Position numbers and translations under genes: made by a program. A DNA stretch of 64,000 nucleotides from Syntrophales bacterium (GTDB lineage: Bacteria; Desulfobacterota; Syntrophia; Syntrophales; UBA2210): assembly GCA_023228425.1 (NCBI GenBank), contig JALOBE010000001.1, forward strand, positions 124,001 through 188,000, in the 5' to 3' direction. Position 1 is the first letter of the stretch, and every line of letters starts with the position of its first letter. Below, piece after piece: positions 15,088 to 23,636 of this stretch. The notes under the pieces were generated by a model. The model had not been told where the DNA came from. It ran no database searches and was given only the letters and a program-made list of their open reading frames with translations.

Positions 15088-16611
15088 TCAATACTCCCCC
15101 CCGTGATCCCTCTTGACCTGCTCCCTGTCGATTTCTCCCGCTTCCGTCCTGGGCAGGGCATCAACAAAAATAATGTCCCCGGGCTTCTTGTAGCGGGCGA
15201 TTCTAGACGCCACATGATCAATCAATTCCCGGGGCGTGGTCACAGCACCCGGCTTGAGGACACAGACGGCTTTCACCGCTTCGCCCCAGGTTCTGTCCGG
15301 AACGCCGATAACGCACACCTCGACGAGACTTCCATGGCTCATCAGGGCCAGCTCGACTTCAGCGGGATACACGTTTTCTCCCCCCGGCTTTATCAGTTCT
15401 TTATGAGACTTGCGCTTTACATACCAGAGATACCCGTCGCTATCAAAGCGGCCGATGTCGCCCGTATGGTGCCAGCCGCTTCTGAAGGTCTGCGCCGTTT
15501 CTTCCTCACGTCCCCAGTATCCCTGGAACACTGTGGGTGAACGGACACAAATTTCCCCCGTTTCGCCCGGGGACACGTCCCGGTCATAGTCATCGAAGAG
15601 AGCGACGCGTGTAAGAAGGGACGGGCGACCGGCGCTCCCCGGCCGTTCTGCCCTGTTGCACCCGGTCACGGCCATTGCCTCTGTCTGGCCATAGGCGCTG
15701 AAGAACGAGGCATGCGAGGCATGCTCGAGAAAGCGGTCGATTGATCCGGGATCTTCCAGACCGCCTATGGCCCTCAGGCTTGAAAGGTCACGGGGATTCC
15801 TCTCCTGCTCCTCAAGGAGCATGGTGAGAATGGGGGCAAAGGACCCGAAACCGGCAACGCGCTCCGATTCGATCAGTCGCAGGGCCTGAACCGGATCAAA
15901 GCGCTCCATGATGACATTCTTTCCTCCGCAATGGAGAACCGTCAGGACCGAGGCCAGGGCGGCGATATGGAAGAGAGGCAGAATACATAGATGACTCGCC
16001 GTCTCGTCACGGTTCTGTTCAGCCAGGGCCTGGGTCGTGATGGCGATGACGTTTCTTTGGCTGAGCAGGGCACCCCGGGGCCTTCCGTCAACGGCGGCGG
16101 TATGCATGATCACGTAGCCCGTTTCCCCTGAAACATCCCGCTCCGCAGTGTCCGCTTCATCGCTCAAGAGTTCCTGAAAGGGGGGAAGATCGTCTTTTTC
16201 GTCCCGGGGACCTATGGTATACAGGGCTCTGATGGAAGGGACAGCCCGCGACGCGTCACGGGCAACCTGACGGTATTCGCTCCCGGTGAAAAGTAGCGTG
16301 GGCGTACAGTCCTGAAGCACATACTGTATTTCGTCTCTTTGAAAACGCCAATTTACGGGAAGTACGATGGCGCCTATTCCTGCAGCGGCCCCGTAGAGTA
16401 TGACATATTCGTCGCTGTTGCCGGCGATCACGGCCAGACGGTCTCCCCTGCCGACCCCGGCCCTGACAAGTCCCGCGGCGCAGCGGTCACAACACTCCTT
16501 GTATTCCCCGTGAGTTATCCGTTTATTCCTGAATACCAGGGCGTCACGCCCGGAGCAGACCAGGGCGTTCCTGCGAATGATATCGTACACGCCGAAATCG
16601 CGAAGACCCAT
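15088..16611 (-). CDS. AMP-dependent acyl-CoA synthetase/ligase
   Basis: A 507-residue ANL-superfamily enzyme. It keeps core motifs for acyl-adenylate formation: SAYGQTEAMAVTG, the W-HTGDIGRFDSDGYLWYVKRKSHKELIKPGGENVYPAEVE region in pieces, and a C-terminal PRTEAGEIDREQ with the usual catalytic lysine position replaced (typical GK is GE here). The substrate is probably a fatty or aromatic acid. The start is set at 16611 (GGAGGTGAAATCACC then ATG, MGLRDFGVYDI); the frame stays open to 16809 only because it runs into an intergenic R1 repeat. No co-transcribed gene is evident. Confidence 0.88.
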   Translation of the reverse strand: MGLRDFGVYDIIRRNALVCSGRDALVFRNKRITHGEYKECCDRCAAGLVRAGVGRGDRLAVIAGNSDEYVILYGAAAGIGAIVLPVNWRFQRDEIQYVLQDCTPTLLFTGSEYRQVARDASRAVPSIRALYTIGPRDEKDDLPPFQELLSDEADTAERDVSGETGYVIMHTAAVDGRPRGALLSQRNVIAITTQALAEQNRDETASHLCILPLFHIAALASVLTVLHCGGKNVIMERFDPVQALRLIESERVAGFGSFAPILTMLLEEQERNPRDLSSLRAIGGLEDPGSIDRFLEHASHASFFSAYGQTEAMAVTGCNRAERPGSAGRPSLLTRVALFDDYDRDVSPGETGEICVRSPTVFQGYWGREEETAQTFRSGWHHTGDIGRFDSDGYLWYVKRKSHKELIKPGGENVYPAEVELALMSHGSLVEVCVIGVPDRTWGEAVKAVCVLKPGAVTTPRELIDHVASRIARYKKPGDIIFVDALPRTEAGEIDREQVKRDHGGEY

Positions 16612-17217
16612 GGTGATTTCACCTCCTCGATGCAGCCGCTTGCGCGGCGGTATTCTTGACGAACTCATACAAAGTCGAAACACATCCGGGAGAGGACGGT
16701 CTTGTAAAAAGCTCCTTGAGACACGGCGTGCACATCCTGAGGAATGAAGCGTACTGCGAGGTACGCCGCAGCGACGAAGGAAAGAGCGCAATCGAGCCTC
16801 CGGTACCATCGTACGAAGCCGTCAATCTTCACCCGTGGTGCATGGTACCGTTCCTTCCGCCTCCCTGTCAAACGAAGAGTCTATCTATTTGATTATATTG
16901 GCATACCACGGAGCATGCCTCGACTTCTGCGGCTTTTTCGTCTTTCCGGCACAGGGATCAGCCTTTTTCAGCGCGGTCGATCTGTGCAAACCTTGGAAGA
17001 AAGGGGTGATTTTTACCCCAGGATAGCTACTTTTTTGTTGATTGTTGACTTTCTTTGTGTTAGGAGTAGCGGAAATGCTGTTGTGACTGTCTTTCCGGAG
17101 ACAGGGGGTTGCAAGAAAACGGCCCCGGAGATACACGATGATATCGACCTTCAATCCCGCGGGGGAGGATCGTCGATTGTCGGCATAACACTACACAGCG
17201 AAAGGGGGACAGGGATC
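16612..17217. other. Intergenic region before the HU gene
   Basis: A 606-base divergent gap with an R1 repeat element (16695-16823), a short hairpin at 17087-17104 (CTGTCT/AGACAG) and the HU ribosome binding site. A TTGACT at 17045-17050 is a candidate -35 box for the HU promoter but no good -10 box follows at 16-18 bases. The plus-strand frame open across this gap is read-through of the repeat and not a gene. Confidence 0.55.
16695..16823 (+). repeat. Intergenic inverted-repeat element R1, copy A
   Basis: About 129 bases from GACGGTCTTGTAAAAAGCTCC to GTACGAAGCCGTC. The ends are imperfect inverted repeats, and an internal stem GCGTAC/GTACGC is separated by six bases. The core CACATCCTGAGGAATGAAGC is shared with four other copies in the window. 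The spurious N-terminal extension of the acyl-CoA ligase frame is this element read backwards. Confidence 0.85.
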
Positions 17218-17490
17218 ATGACAAAGGCTGAGTTGATCACAGCCATGGCGAAGGACGCGGATGTAACCAAGGCCGTCGCCGGCAAAGTTCTTGAGTCGTA
17301 CGTAAAGAACGTTCAGACGGAACTCAAGAAAAATGGAAAAATCGGACTTGTTGGTTTTGGTACATTCTCGGTAGTGAAGAGAAAAGCCAGAATGGGCCGC
17401 AACCCCCAGACGGGCAAAGAAATCAAGATTAAGGCGAAAAAGGTCGTGAAATTCAAGCCCGGCAAACAGCTTCAGGAAAAAATAAAATAA
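17218..17490 (+). CDS. HU-family DNA-binding protein
   Basis: A 90-residue histone-like protein starting MTKAELITAMAKDADVTK, with the beta-arm GRNPQTGKEIKIKAKKVVKFKPGKQL at the C-terminus. Length and sequence match bacterial HU/IHF-type nucleoid proteins, and the RNPQTG motif on the DNA-gripping arm favours HU. It bends DNA as a dimer. AAAGGGGGACAGG precedes the ATG. It is transcribed alone and ends in a strong terminator 19 bases later. Confidence 0.95.
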   Translation: MTKAELITAMAKDADVTKAVAGKVLESYVKNVQTELKKNGKIGLVGFGTFSVVKRKARMGRNPQTGKEIKIKAKKVVKFKPGKQLQEKIK

Positions 17491-17508
17491 CATCGATCTT
17501 ACGTGTAC

Positions 17509-17547
17509 AAAAAGGCCTTTCGGCAACTGATGCCGAAAGGCCTTTTT
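17509..17547. terminator. Bidirectional rho-independent terminator after HU gene
   Basis: A perfect 17-bp stem, AAAAAGGCCTTTCGGCA (17509-17525) and TGCCGAAAGGCCTTTTT (17531-17547), with a 5-base loop. The flanking A and T runs let it act for the HU gene on the plus strand and for the convergent degQ-like gene on the minus strand. Confidence 0.93.
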
Positions 17548-17603
17548 GATGGGCAGTTCTCAGTACGCGGCATGGGAAAGATACTTTCGTCTTCCCCCGT
17601 CCG

Positions 17604-19094
17604 TCAGGGTTTTATAACCACAAAAAAACGCGTGTCATCCCGCTTTATCAGAAGGAGGAGGCTCTTGTGTTCGTCGGCCCTGGTCAGAGCCTCATGATAA
17701 TCCTGTATGGAATCAATCCGGGCATTGTTTACGGACACAATGATATCCGCGGTCCGTATGCCGGCCTCGGCGGCCTTTCCCGCGGGATCCACGGCGGTGA
17801 TAATAACTCCCGACGTATCGGTCAAACCGAAATGCTGTGCCATGTCGGCTGTTATGGGTTGAACCGTCATGCCGAACCGATCTTCACTCCTTTCTGTAAA
17901 GGCCATGGCGTCCGGATCGGGACGCTCCTTGACGGTGACCGTAAATTTTTTCTCAACGCCCTGGCGGATGACGCCAAGGGGTACCTTGGTTCCCACGGGA
18001 ATCGACGCGACAACGCGGAGAAGCTCCTGGGTATCCTTGATGGGTCTGCCGTCTATGGAAACAATGACGTCACCGCTCTTAATACCCGCGGCCGCGGCGG
18101 GATCCCCTTCAAAGGCATGCGCCACCAGGACGCCCTCCGTCGACTTCAGGCCCAGGCTTTCTGAAATCTCGGCAGTCACATCCTGAACGGAAATACCGAG
18201 CCACCCCCGGGTCACCCGTCCCTCTTTTTTCAGGGCGGGAAGAATCTCCTTCGCCATATCGATGGGAATGGCAAAACCGATTCCCTGTCCCTGAGCCACG
18301 ATAGCCGTATTGATCCCGACAACCTCTCCGGCCATGTTAAAAAGTGGACCGCCGCTGTTTCCGGGATTGATCGAGGCATCGGTCTGAATAAAATCGTCAT
18401 AGGGACCCGCCCCGATGACTCGCCCGGTGGCACTCACGATACCCACTGTCACCGTCTGAGACAGGCCGAAGGGGTTCCCGATAGCCATGACCCACTCACC
18501 CACGCGGAGTTCCGACGATGTGCCCAGCGTCACCACGGGAAGATCCCCGTCGGCTTCGATTTTCAGCAGGGCTATATCCGTGTTTCTGTCACTGCCCTTC
18601 ACCGTAGCCCGGTATTCATTTCCATCGGACAGGCGAACCAGTATCTCCTCGGCCCGTTCAATAACATGGTTGTTGGTGAATATATAGCCGTCGCTGCTGA
18701 TGACAAAGCCGGAACCGAGACTTCTTTGACGGTATTCTCTGCCGGGACGGTCTCCGAAAAACCGCTTGAAAAAATCCTCTCCGCCGAAAAACCGATCAAA
18801 AGGGGATCCCCGGAAGGGCGTTCCGAAAGGATACATGTCCCCGCCGCTGACAATCTTCGTGGTTCTGATGTTGACGACACCGGGCTTGAGATGTTCCGCA
18901 AGATCCGTAAAAGAAGACGGCACATAGGCAACCACCGGGGCCGGAACCGATACGGCACCGGACTTGGCTTCCCGGGCAACGGCGTCTCCGGCCGGTGCCG
19001 TCACCGTCAGAGCGACGAGAATCGCAAGACCGACGACTCCGGGAATCACAGATTGCACAAACCGGCCTTTCCTGCGTTGTTGTAACAGGTCCAT
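17604..19094 (-). CDS. Do/DegQ-family periplasmic serine protease
   Basis: A 496-residue HtrA protein. An N-terminal signal segment (about 15-40) directs export. The trypsin-like domain holds the triad: His in FTNNHVIERA, Asp in RNTDIALLKIE and Ser in INPGNSGGPLFNM. Two PDZ domains follow (about 305-390 and 410-490), the first with GWLGISVQDV. It degrades or holds misfolded envelope proteins. AAGGAGG lies just before its ATG. Gene symbol withheld because DegP, DegQ and MucD cannot be separated by eye. Confidence 0.94.
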   Translation of the reverse strand: MDLLQQRRKGRFVQSVIPGVVGLAILVALTVTAPAGDAVAREAKSGAVSVPAPVVAYVPSSFTDLAEHLKPGVVNIRTTKIVSGGDMYPFGTPFRGSPFDRFFGGEDFFKRFFGDRPGREYRQRSLGSGFVISSDGYIFTNNHVIERAEEILVRLSDGNEYRATVKGSDRNTDIALLKIEADGDLPVVTLGTSSELRVGEWVMAIGNPFGLSQTVTVGIVSATGRVIGAGPYDDFIQTDASINPGNSGGPLFNMAGEVVGINTAIVAQGQGIGFAIPIDMAKEILPALKKEGRVTRGWLGISVQDVTAEISESLGLKSTEGVLVAHAFEGDPAAAAGIKSGDVIVSIDGRPIKDTQELLRVVASIPVGTKVPLGVIRQGVEKKFTVTVKERPDPDAMAFTERSEDRFGMTVQPITADMAQHFGLTDTSGVIITAVDPAGKAAEAGIRTADIIVSVNNARIDSIQDYHEALTRADEHKSLLLLIKRDDTRFFVVIKP

Positions 19095-19323
19095 TCTTAC
19101 CTCCTTCGCAGCATTTTCTATATTCCCTTTCCTTTCAAGGTACGCAAAGGGCGTGCCGCGGTCACGTGTATCGCCTATTCTTACGCTATTACAAGGATCT
19201 GAGCGAGCAATACGCAGACACCTCTGCCGGATGACACGGATTGCCTGGTTATTTTGTATCCATTTGTGGTATACGATTGGCTACTCTATATACAGCAGGA
19301 TCGACCCGCTGGATGTGATCACC

Positions 19324-19365
19324 TGCCGATTGACTGTTCTGCCGGCATCGACAGGTCAATCGGCA
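19324..19365. repeat. Perfect 11-bp inverted repeat, unexplained hairpin
   Basis: TGCCGATTGAC at 19324-19334 pairs perfectly with GTCAATCGGCA at 19355-19365. The 20-base interior can add a TGT/ACA pair. No T run follows, so a classical terminator is unlikely. It may be an operator or part of a small structured RNA. Confidence 0.6.
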
Positions 19366-19439
19366 TCGGCTTTGCACCATAAACAGGAAGCAGCCGGTTG
19401 TAATCACGCAGGATTGACGAAGTCGTGTATGGTATTGAG

Positions 19440-19613
19440 AAGTCGTACAACGTCCGATAGAGGGCGGCCTTGCAGAAGGTACCGGAGGCTTTGCTGCGCT
19501 TTCTCTTTCGTCACCGCGGCTTATTCCACAATACGCTTCATTCCTCGGGATGTGCGCGCCGTGCCTCAAGGAGCTTTTTCCAAAGCCGTCCTTTATCGGA
19601 CATTGTACGACTT
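19440..19613 (-). repeat. Intergenic inverted-repeat element R1, copy B
   Basis: About 174 bases bounded by 24-bp inverted repeats with two mismatches: AAGTCGTACAACGTCCGATA at the left and the complement of AAGTCGTACAATGTCCGATA at the right. The interior carries the R1 core in reverse (CATTCCTCGGGATGTGCGCGCC). It ends 27 bases before the sensor kinase ATG. Confidence 0.85.
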
Positions 19614-19640
19614 GTTACTATGCTTCAGGGTTCGGGGTTA

Positions 19641-21428
19641 ATGAAGAACAGCAAAAAAGCAGCTCCCGCCGCATCGGTCAGGCGCTCCTGGATCATGCTC
19701 TCTCCCTGGATCGTCATAGGGACGGTGATCATCCTGGTCCCCATCGTGATTTTCATGGCCTTGTACAGCATAGAAAAACAGAAAGACGCCATGACACGGC
19801 TTCTCGCTGAAAAAGGAGCCGCCCTTATCAGATCGTTCGAGGCGGGCGCCAGGGCCGGGATCCCGGCAACAGGCGGCACGAGTTCCCAGATACAGACGCT
19901 GCTCGTTGAAACGGCACAACAGCCCGATATCGTCTATCTCCTGATAACGGACCTGAACGGCTCTATCGTCGCCCACAACAATCCGAAGGAAGTCGGGCGC
20001 TACCATGGCAGGGGGCTGGATCTCCGGGAAATCGCCGCGACGGAAGCCCTGTACTATCGGACGCTCAAAGATCAGGGACAGAAAGAAATCTTTGAAGTCT
20101 TCAGATACTTTGCCCCTTCACAGGCGGTTATCCCCGCGCCGCTCGAACGTGCCATACCGGACGACGTTTTCCGCGGCGACCCGTCACGGCATCCTGCGCT
20201 CATGATATTCATCGGACTTGACCGGGAACCCGTCGCATCCGCCCTGAAGGCGGATTTCCGCATGACCGCGACGTTGGCCCTCATTCTCCTGTTGATCGGT
20301 TTCACCGGCGTTATTTCCCTTCTCGTTGCCGAGGGATACCGGCAGGCCCGCTCATCACTATCCAGGGTAAAAGTATTTTCAGACAACCTTGTGGAACACA
20401 TGCCCATAGGTATTATCGCCACGGACAGCACGGCGGTCATTACGTCTTTCAACCAGGTCGCCGAGGAGGTCCTGAGAATTCCGGCGGCGGATGTCCTCGG
20501 CCGGCCCGTCCGGGCGGTTCTTTCCCCGGCGCTGGCGGATGTCCTGGACCGCTTCGAGGAAACGGTGACATTCTTTGAAGAGGAAATAACCTGTCTTCTA
20601 CCCGACGGCCGCCCAGTGCCGCTCGATGTCGTCGCAACCACTCTCATGGACGAAAAATCTTTCATGGGACATGCTATCCTCATACGGGATCTTACGGAGG
20701 TCAAGCGCCTCAGGAAGGAAGTCGAGCGCAGCCGGCACCTGGCTTCACTGGGGAGGATGGCTGCGGGCGTGGCCCATGAAATACGCAACCCTCTGAGCTC
20801 CATCAAAGGCTTCGCGACCTATTTCCGGGACCGCTACCCGGACGTACCGGAGGATCAAAAGACCGCCGACATAATGATCAGTGAGGTGGAACGCCTTAAC
20901 CGTGCTATCGGTCAGCTTCTGGAACTCTCCCGCCCCCTGCGGGTAAGGCGGAGTCCGGTCTCTCCCGCGTTCCTGGTCAAAACGTCGCTCGAAACCATTT
21001 CTTCCCGGGCCGGGGAACAGAACGTTGAGATAGACCGGGATCTTCCGGAGGTGGATTATACCCTTGAAGCCGACGCCGACGGCCTGAACCAGGTGCTTCT
21101 CAACCTGTATCTCAACGCCCTGGATTCCATGCCTTCCGGAGGTCGGCTGCTGGTTCGCCTCGTACGCGACGGCAATTTCCGTACCACCCTTTCAGTAACG
21201 GACACAGGGGGCGGCATCGAAGACGCCGACCTGCCGAAAATTTTTGATCCCTACTATACGACAAAGAGCACCGGAACGGGACTCGGCCTGGCAATCGTCC
21301 ACAAGATCATTGAAGCTCACGGAGGTGACATCCATGTGGAGAGCACCCCCGGACAGGGAACGACGGTCTCGGTCACCATACCCGCCAAGCCACCGCCGAC
21401 CGGGACGAACAGGGGAGATGAACCATGA
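19641..21428 (+). CDS. Membrane sensor histidine kinase (ZraS/AtoS type)
   Basis: A 595-residue kinase. TM1 is about 18-43, a periplasmic sensor domain about 45-205, TM2 about 208-232, a PAS domain about 245-350, then the H-box GVAHEIRNPLSSIKGFA with His379, and a HATPase domain with the N, G1 (DTGGGIEDADLPKIFDPYY) and G2 (GTGLGLAIVHKIIEAHGG) boxes. It autophosphorylates and passes phosphate to the downstream regulator, whose ATG overlaps its stop by 4 bases. The start at 19641 is chosen because everything upstream in frame is R1 repeat. The stimulus is unknown. Confidence 0.93.
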   Translation: MKNSKKAAPAASVRRSWIMLSPWIVIGTVIILVPIVIFMALYSIEKQKDAMTRLLAEKGAALIRSFEAGARAGIPATGGTSSQIQTLLVETAQQPDIVYLLITDLNGSIVAHNNPKEVGRYHGRGLDLREIAATEALYYRTLKDQGQKEIFEVFRYFAPSQAVIPAPLERAIPDDVFRGDPSRHPALMIFIGLDREPVASALKADFRMTATLALILLLIGFTGVISLLVAEGYRQARSSLSRVKVFSDNLVEHMPIGIIATDSTAVITSFNQVAEEVLRIPAADVLGRPVRAVLSPALADVLDRFEETVTFFEEEITCLLPDGRPVPLDVVATTLMDEKSFMGHAILIRDLTEVKRLRKEVERSRHLASLGRMAAGVAHEIRNPLSSIKGFATYFRDRYPDVPEDQKTADIMISEVERLNRAIGQLLELSRPLRVRRSPVSPAFLVKTSLETISSRAGEQNVEIDRDLPEVDYTLEADADGLNQVLLNLYLNALDSMPSGGRLLVRLVRDGNFRTTLSVTDTGGGIEDADLPKIFDPYYTTKSTGTGLGLAIVHKIIEAHGGDIHVESTPGQGTTVSVTIPAKPPPTGTNRGDEP

Positions 21429-22777
21429 AAAACGACCGGTCGATCCTTGTGGTCGATGATGACAGAGCCCACAGGACCATGCTCAAAACCTTACTTTCAC
21501 GGTGGGGTTATACCGTCGAGGATGCCGACGACGGCGATGTCGCAATCAGCCTGGTCCGCGAGCGTCCCTGGGATCTTATCCTCATGGATGTCCGCATGGC
21601 CCGTCTTTCCGGTCTCGAAGCCCTTCCTGAAATCCGGTCCGTGAATCCCTCCATACCGGTTATTATCATGACGGCTTATTCGTCGGTGGAATCCGCCGTC
21701 GATGCCCTAAAAAAAGGGGCCTATGATTACCTGACAAAGCCCCTTGATTTCGATGAACTGCGGATTGTCATGGAGAGGGCAACGGAACACCGGCGGCTCA
21801 AGGAAGAAAACACTCTGCTCAGGCAGACTCTCGGTGCTCATTTCGACAGCGGGTCCATTGTAGGGCGAAGCGCTCTCATGAAGGAGCTCCTTGATACGGT
21901 ATCTCAGGTGGCGCCGTCGGACGCCACCGTGCTCATCACGGGGGAGTCGGGAACGGGCAAGGAACTCGTCGCCGGAGCTATTCATTTCAACAGCCGCCGT
22001 CGGGAAGGTCCCTTTGTCAAAATCAACTGCGGAGCCCTGACGGAAACACTTCTTGAATCGGAACTGTTCGGCCACGAAAAGGGAGCCTTTACGGGAGCGG
22101 ACCGTCGGAAAGAGGGTACCTTCCGCCATGCCGACGGAGGAAGCCTGTTTCTTGATGAAGTGAGTGACATGACACAGGCCATGCAGGTAAAACTTCTGCG
22201 CGTGCTCCAGGAACGCGAAATCGTGAGGGTCGGCGGCAATGAACCGGTTCCGGTAGACGTGAGAATCATTGCCGCCACCAATCGGGACCCCCGGCGAGAA
22301 GTCGAACGGGGACGGCTTCGGGAAGACCTGTTCTTTCGTCTCAATGTAATCCAGATCACGGTACCGGGGCTTCGAGACCGCCGTGAGGACATCCCGTTGC
22401 TGGCCCAACGCTTCCTCGATGATTTCGCCGAAAAAAACCGGCGGCCCATCAAGGGCTTCACACCGCGCGCCATGGACCAGCTGGTCAAGCATTCCTGGCC
22501 GGGCAATGTCAGGGAGCTGATGAATGTCATCGAACGGGCCGTTGTGCTGTCCCGAAAGGACTTCATCGATACCGAAGATCTGTCCCTGTTGTCCTGCGCC
22601 GACAGGATTGTCTCCTCCGATTCCACGCCGCCGGTTTCCCTGGAAGAGCTGGAGCGACGTGCTATTCTCGAAACCCTGGACGCGGCGGGGGGAAACAAAA
22701 GTGAAACGGCGCGCAGGCTTGGCATCACACGGAGAACACTGCACAAAAAGCTTAAAAAATACGGTGCCATGACCTGA
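21425..22777 (+). CDS. Sigma-54-dependent response regulator (NtrC family)
   Basis: A 450-residue regulator. The receiver domain has the acidic pocket near Asp11-13 and phospho-acceptor Asp55 (LILMDVRM). The AAA+ domain has Walker A GESGTGKELVAGAIH and the sigma-54 contact loop GAFTGADRR, with LFLDEVSDM as Walker B. A Fis-type HTH (NKSETARRLGITRRTLHKKL) ends the protein. It activates sigma-54 promoters when phosphorylated by the overlapping sensor kinase. The target genes are not evident nearby. Confidence 0.95.
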   Translation: MKNDRSILVVDDDRAHRTMLKTLLSRWGYTVEDADDGDVAISLVRERPWDLILMDVRMARLSGLEALPEIRSVNPSIPVIIMTAYSSVESAVDALKKGAYDYLTKPLDFDELRIVMERATEHRRLKEENTLLRQTLGAHFDSGSIVGRSALMKELLDTVSQVAPSDATVLITGESGTGKELVAGAIHFNSRRREGPFVKINCGALTETLLESELFGHEKGAFTGADRRKEGTFRHADGGSLFLDEVSDMTQAMQVKLLRVLQEREIVRVGGNEPVPVDVRIIAATNRDPRREVERGRLREDLFFRLNVIQITVPGLRDRREDIPLLAQRFLDDFAEKNRRPIKGFTPRAMDQLVKHSWPGNVRELMNVIERAVVLSRKDFIDTEDLSLLSCADRIVSSDSTPPVSLEELERRAILETLDAAGGNKSETARRLGITRRTLHKKLKKYGAMT

Positions 22778-22857
22778 CATGAACGCCGGAAGATTCAGAC
22801 CCGGAAAGGACCATTGGTGACCGCATCAGAAGAAGTCCGGCCCCTGGTTGAGCCACA

Positions 22858-22935
22858 CCCTTCATCACCGCGGCATACCCTGCGGACGTCTCATCCCTCA
22901 GGATGTGCCCGCCACTTGTTCGAGGCTCTTCTGAA
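22858..22935 (-). repeat. Degenerate R1 element, copy E
   Basis: CCCTTCATCACCGCGGCAT and CATCCCTCAGGATGTGCCCGCC are recognisable parts of the reverse R1 core; the ends are lost or diverged. It lies between the response regulator and yjbQ. Confidence 0.6.
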
Positions 22936-23002
22936 TCCGGCTATTTTCGACTCATTTCGATGCCGTCATCATTGAAACAGAAAGGAGAATGAAAGAAGGG
23001 CC

Positions 23003-23401
23003 ATGAGAACTGTTTTCACCGTCACCACGACACAGCGGGAAGAGCTTGTGGACATAACCGGTCCCATCCGGAAGATCGTGGGAGAAGCGGATCACTCCTC
23101 GGAGCTCTGCTGCCTGTTCGTTCCCGGAGCTACTGCCGCCATCATGATCCAGGAAAACTGGGACCCCAACATTACCTCTGACGTATTGAGCTGCCTTCGG
23201 CAATTGATCCCCCAGGGTGCATGGCTTCATGACCGCATTGACGGGAATGGAGACTCCCATATAAAGGCGGGAATTATCGGACCCTCGGAGACCATTCCCA
23301 TACAGGAGGGAAACCTTCTGCTGGGCACCTGGCAGAACATCTTTCTCTGTGAATTTGACGGTCCCCGCCAAAAACGGGAGATTATCGTCACTCTGCTGTG
23401 A
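23003..23401 (+). CDS. YjbQ-family (UPF0047) protein
   Basis: A 132-residue single-domain protein with GDGNGDSHIKAGIIGPSETIP-type sequence around residues 78-98 (the conserved G-N-x-x-xH-K/I-xx-xxG motif) and C-terminal LLGTWQNIFLCEFDGPRQKR, both typical of the family. Some members have weak thiamine-phosphate synthase activity. The real role is unsettled. It is monocistronic, flanked by R1 repeat copies on both sides. Confidence 0.9.
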   Translation: MRTVFTVTTTQREELVDITGPIRKIVGEADHSSELCCLFVPGATAAIMIQENWDPNITSDVLSCLRQLIPQGAWLHDRIDGNGDSHIKAGIIGPSETIPIQEGNLLLGTWQNIFLCEFDGPRQKREIIVTLL

Positions 23402-23412
23402 CTCTCATGCGT

Positions 23413-23567
23413 GACGGCTTCGTACAATAGTACCGGAGGCATCCCTTCGGTACTACAGCCGGATGCTTGATTGCGCTCCTTCCTTCGTCACTGCGGTGTA
23501 TCCCAAAATATGCCTCTCTCCTCAGGATGTGCGCGCCGTGCCTCAGGGAGCTTTTACACAACCGTTC
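23413..23567 (-). repeat. Intergenic inverted-repeat element R1, copy C
   Basis: Begins GACGGCTTCGTACAATAGTACCGG, written here in two parts: GACGGCTTCGTAC then AATAGTACCGG, matching the complement of copy A's right end. The core CTCAGGATGTGCGCGCCGTG lies at 23521-23540. It fills the space between yjbQ and the parS site. Confidence 0.82.
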
Positions 23568-23610
23568 TCTATAAGAATAAGACATTTTTTGATTTTTTAC
23601 GGGATCATCA

Positions 23611-23626
23611 TGTTTCACGTGAAACA
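23611..23626. promoter_or_regulatory. parS centromere site
   Basis: TGTTTCACGTGAAACA is an exact match to the universal bacterial chromosomal parS palindrome bound by ParB. It lies about 8 kb left of parAB, in the gap between yjbQ and a convergent glycosylase gene. ParB (31745-32608) should load here. Confidence 0.95.
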
Positions 23627-23636
23627 TTTTTCCCCG

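Larger units (their letters stand above)
19095..19640. other. Intergenic region between HtrA protease and sensor kinase genes
   Basis: A 546-base divergent gap. It contains a strong hairpin (19324-19365) and an R1 repeat with long terminal inverted repeats (19440-19613). The kinase frame can be extended back to 19470, but that part is only repeat sequence. No protein gene is supported. Confidence 0.6.

Noticed and set aside
16612..16809. 66-residue N-terminal extension of the acyl-CoA ligase frame
   Set aside because: It is R1 repeat read backwards; a proper ribosome site and family start lie at 16611.
17030..17075. HU promoter
   Set aside because: A TTGACT is present but no -10 box at acceptable spacing, so it is mentioned only in the gap entry.
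19470..19640. 57-residue extension of the sensor kinase frame
   Set aside because: The extra residues come from an R1 element and resemble other repeat read-throughs, not kinases.
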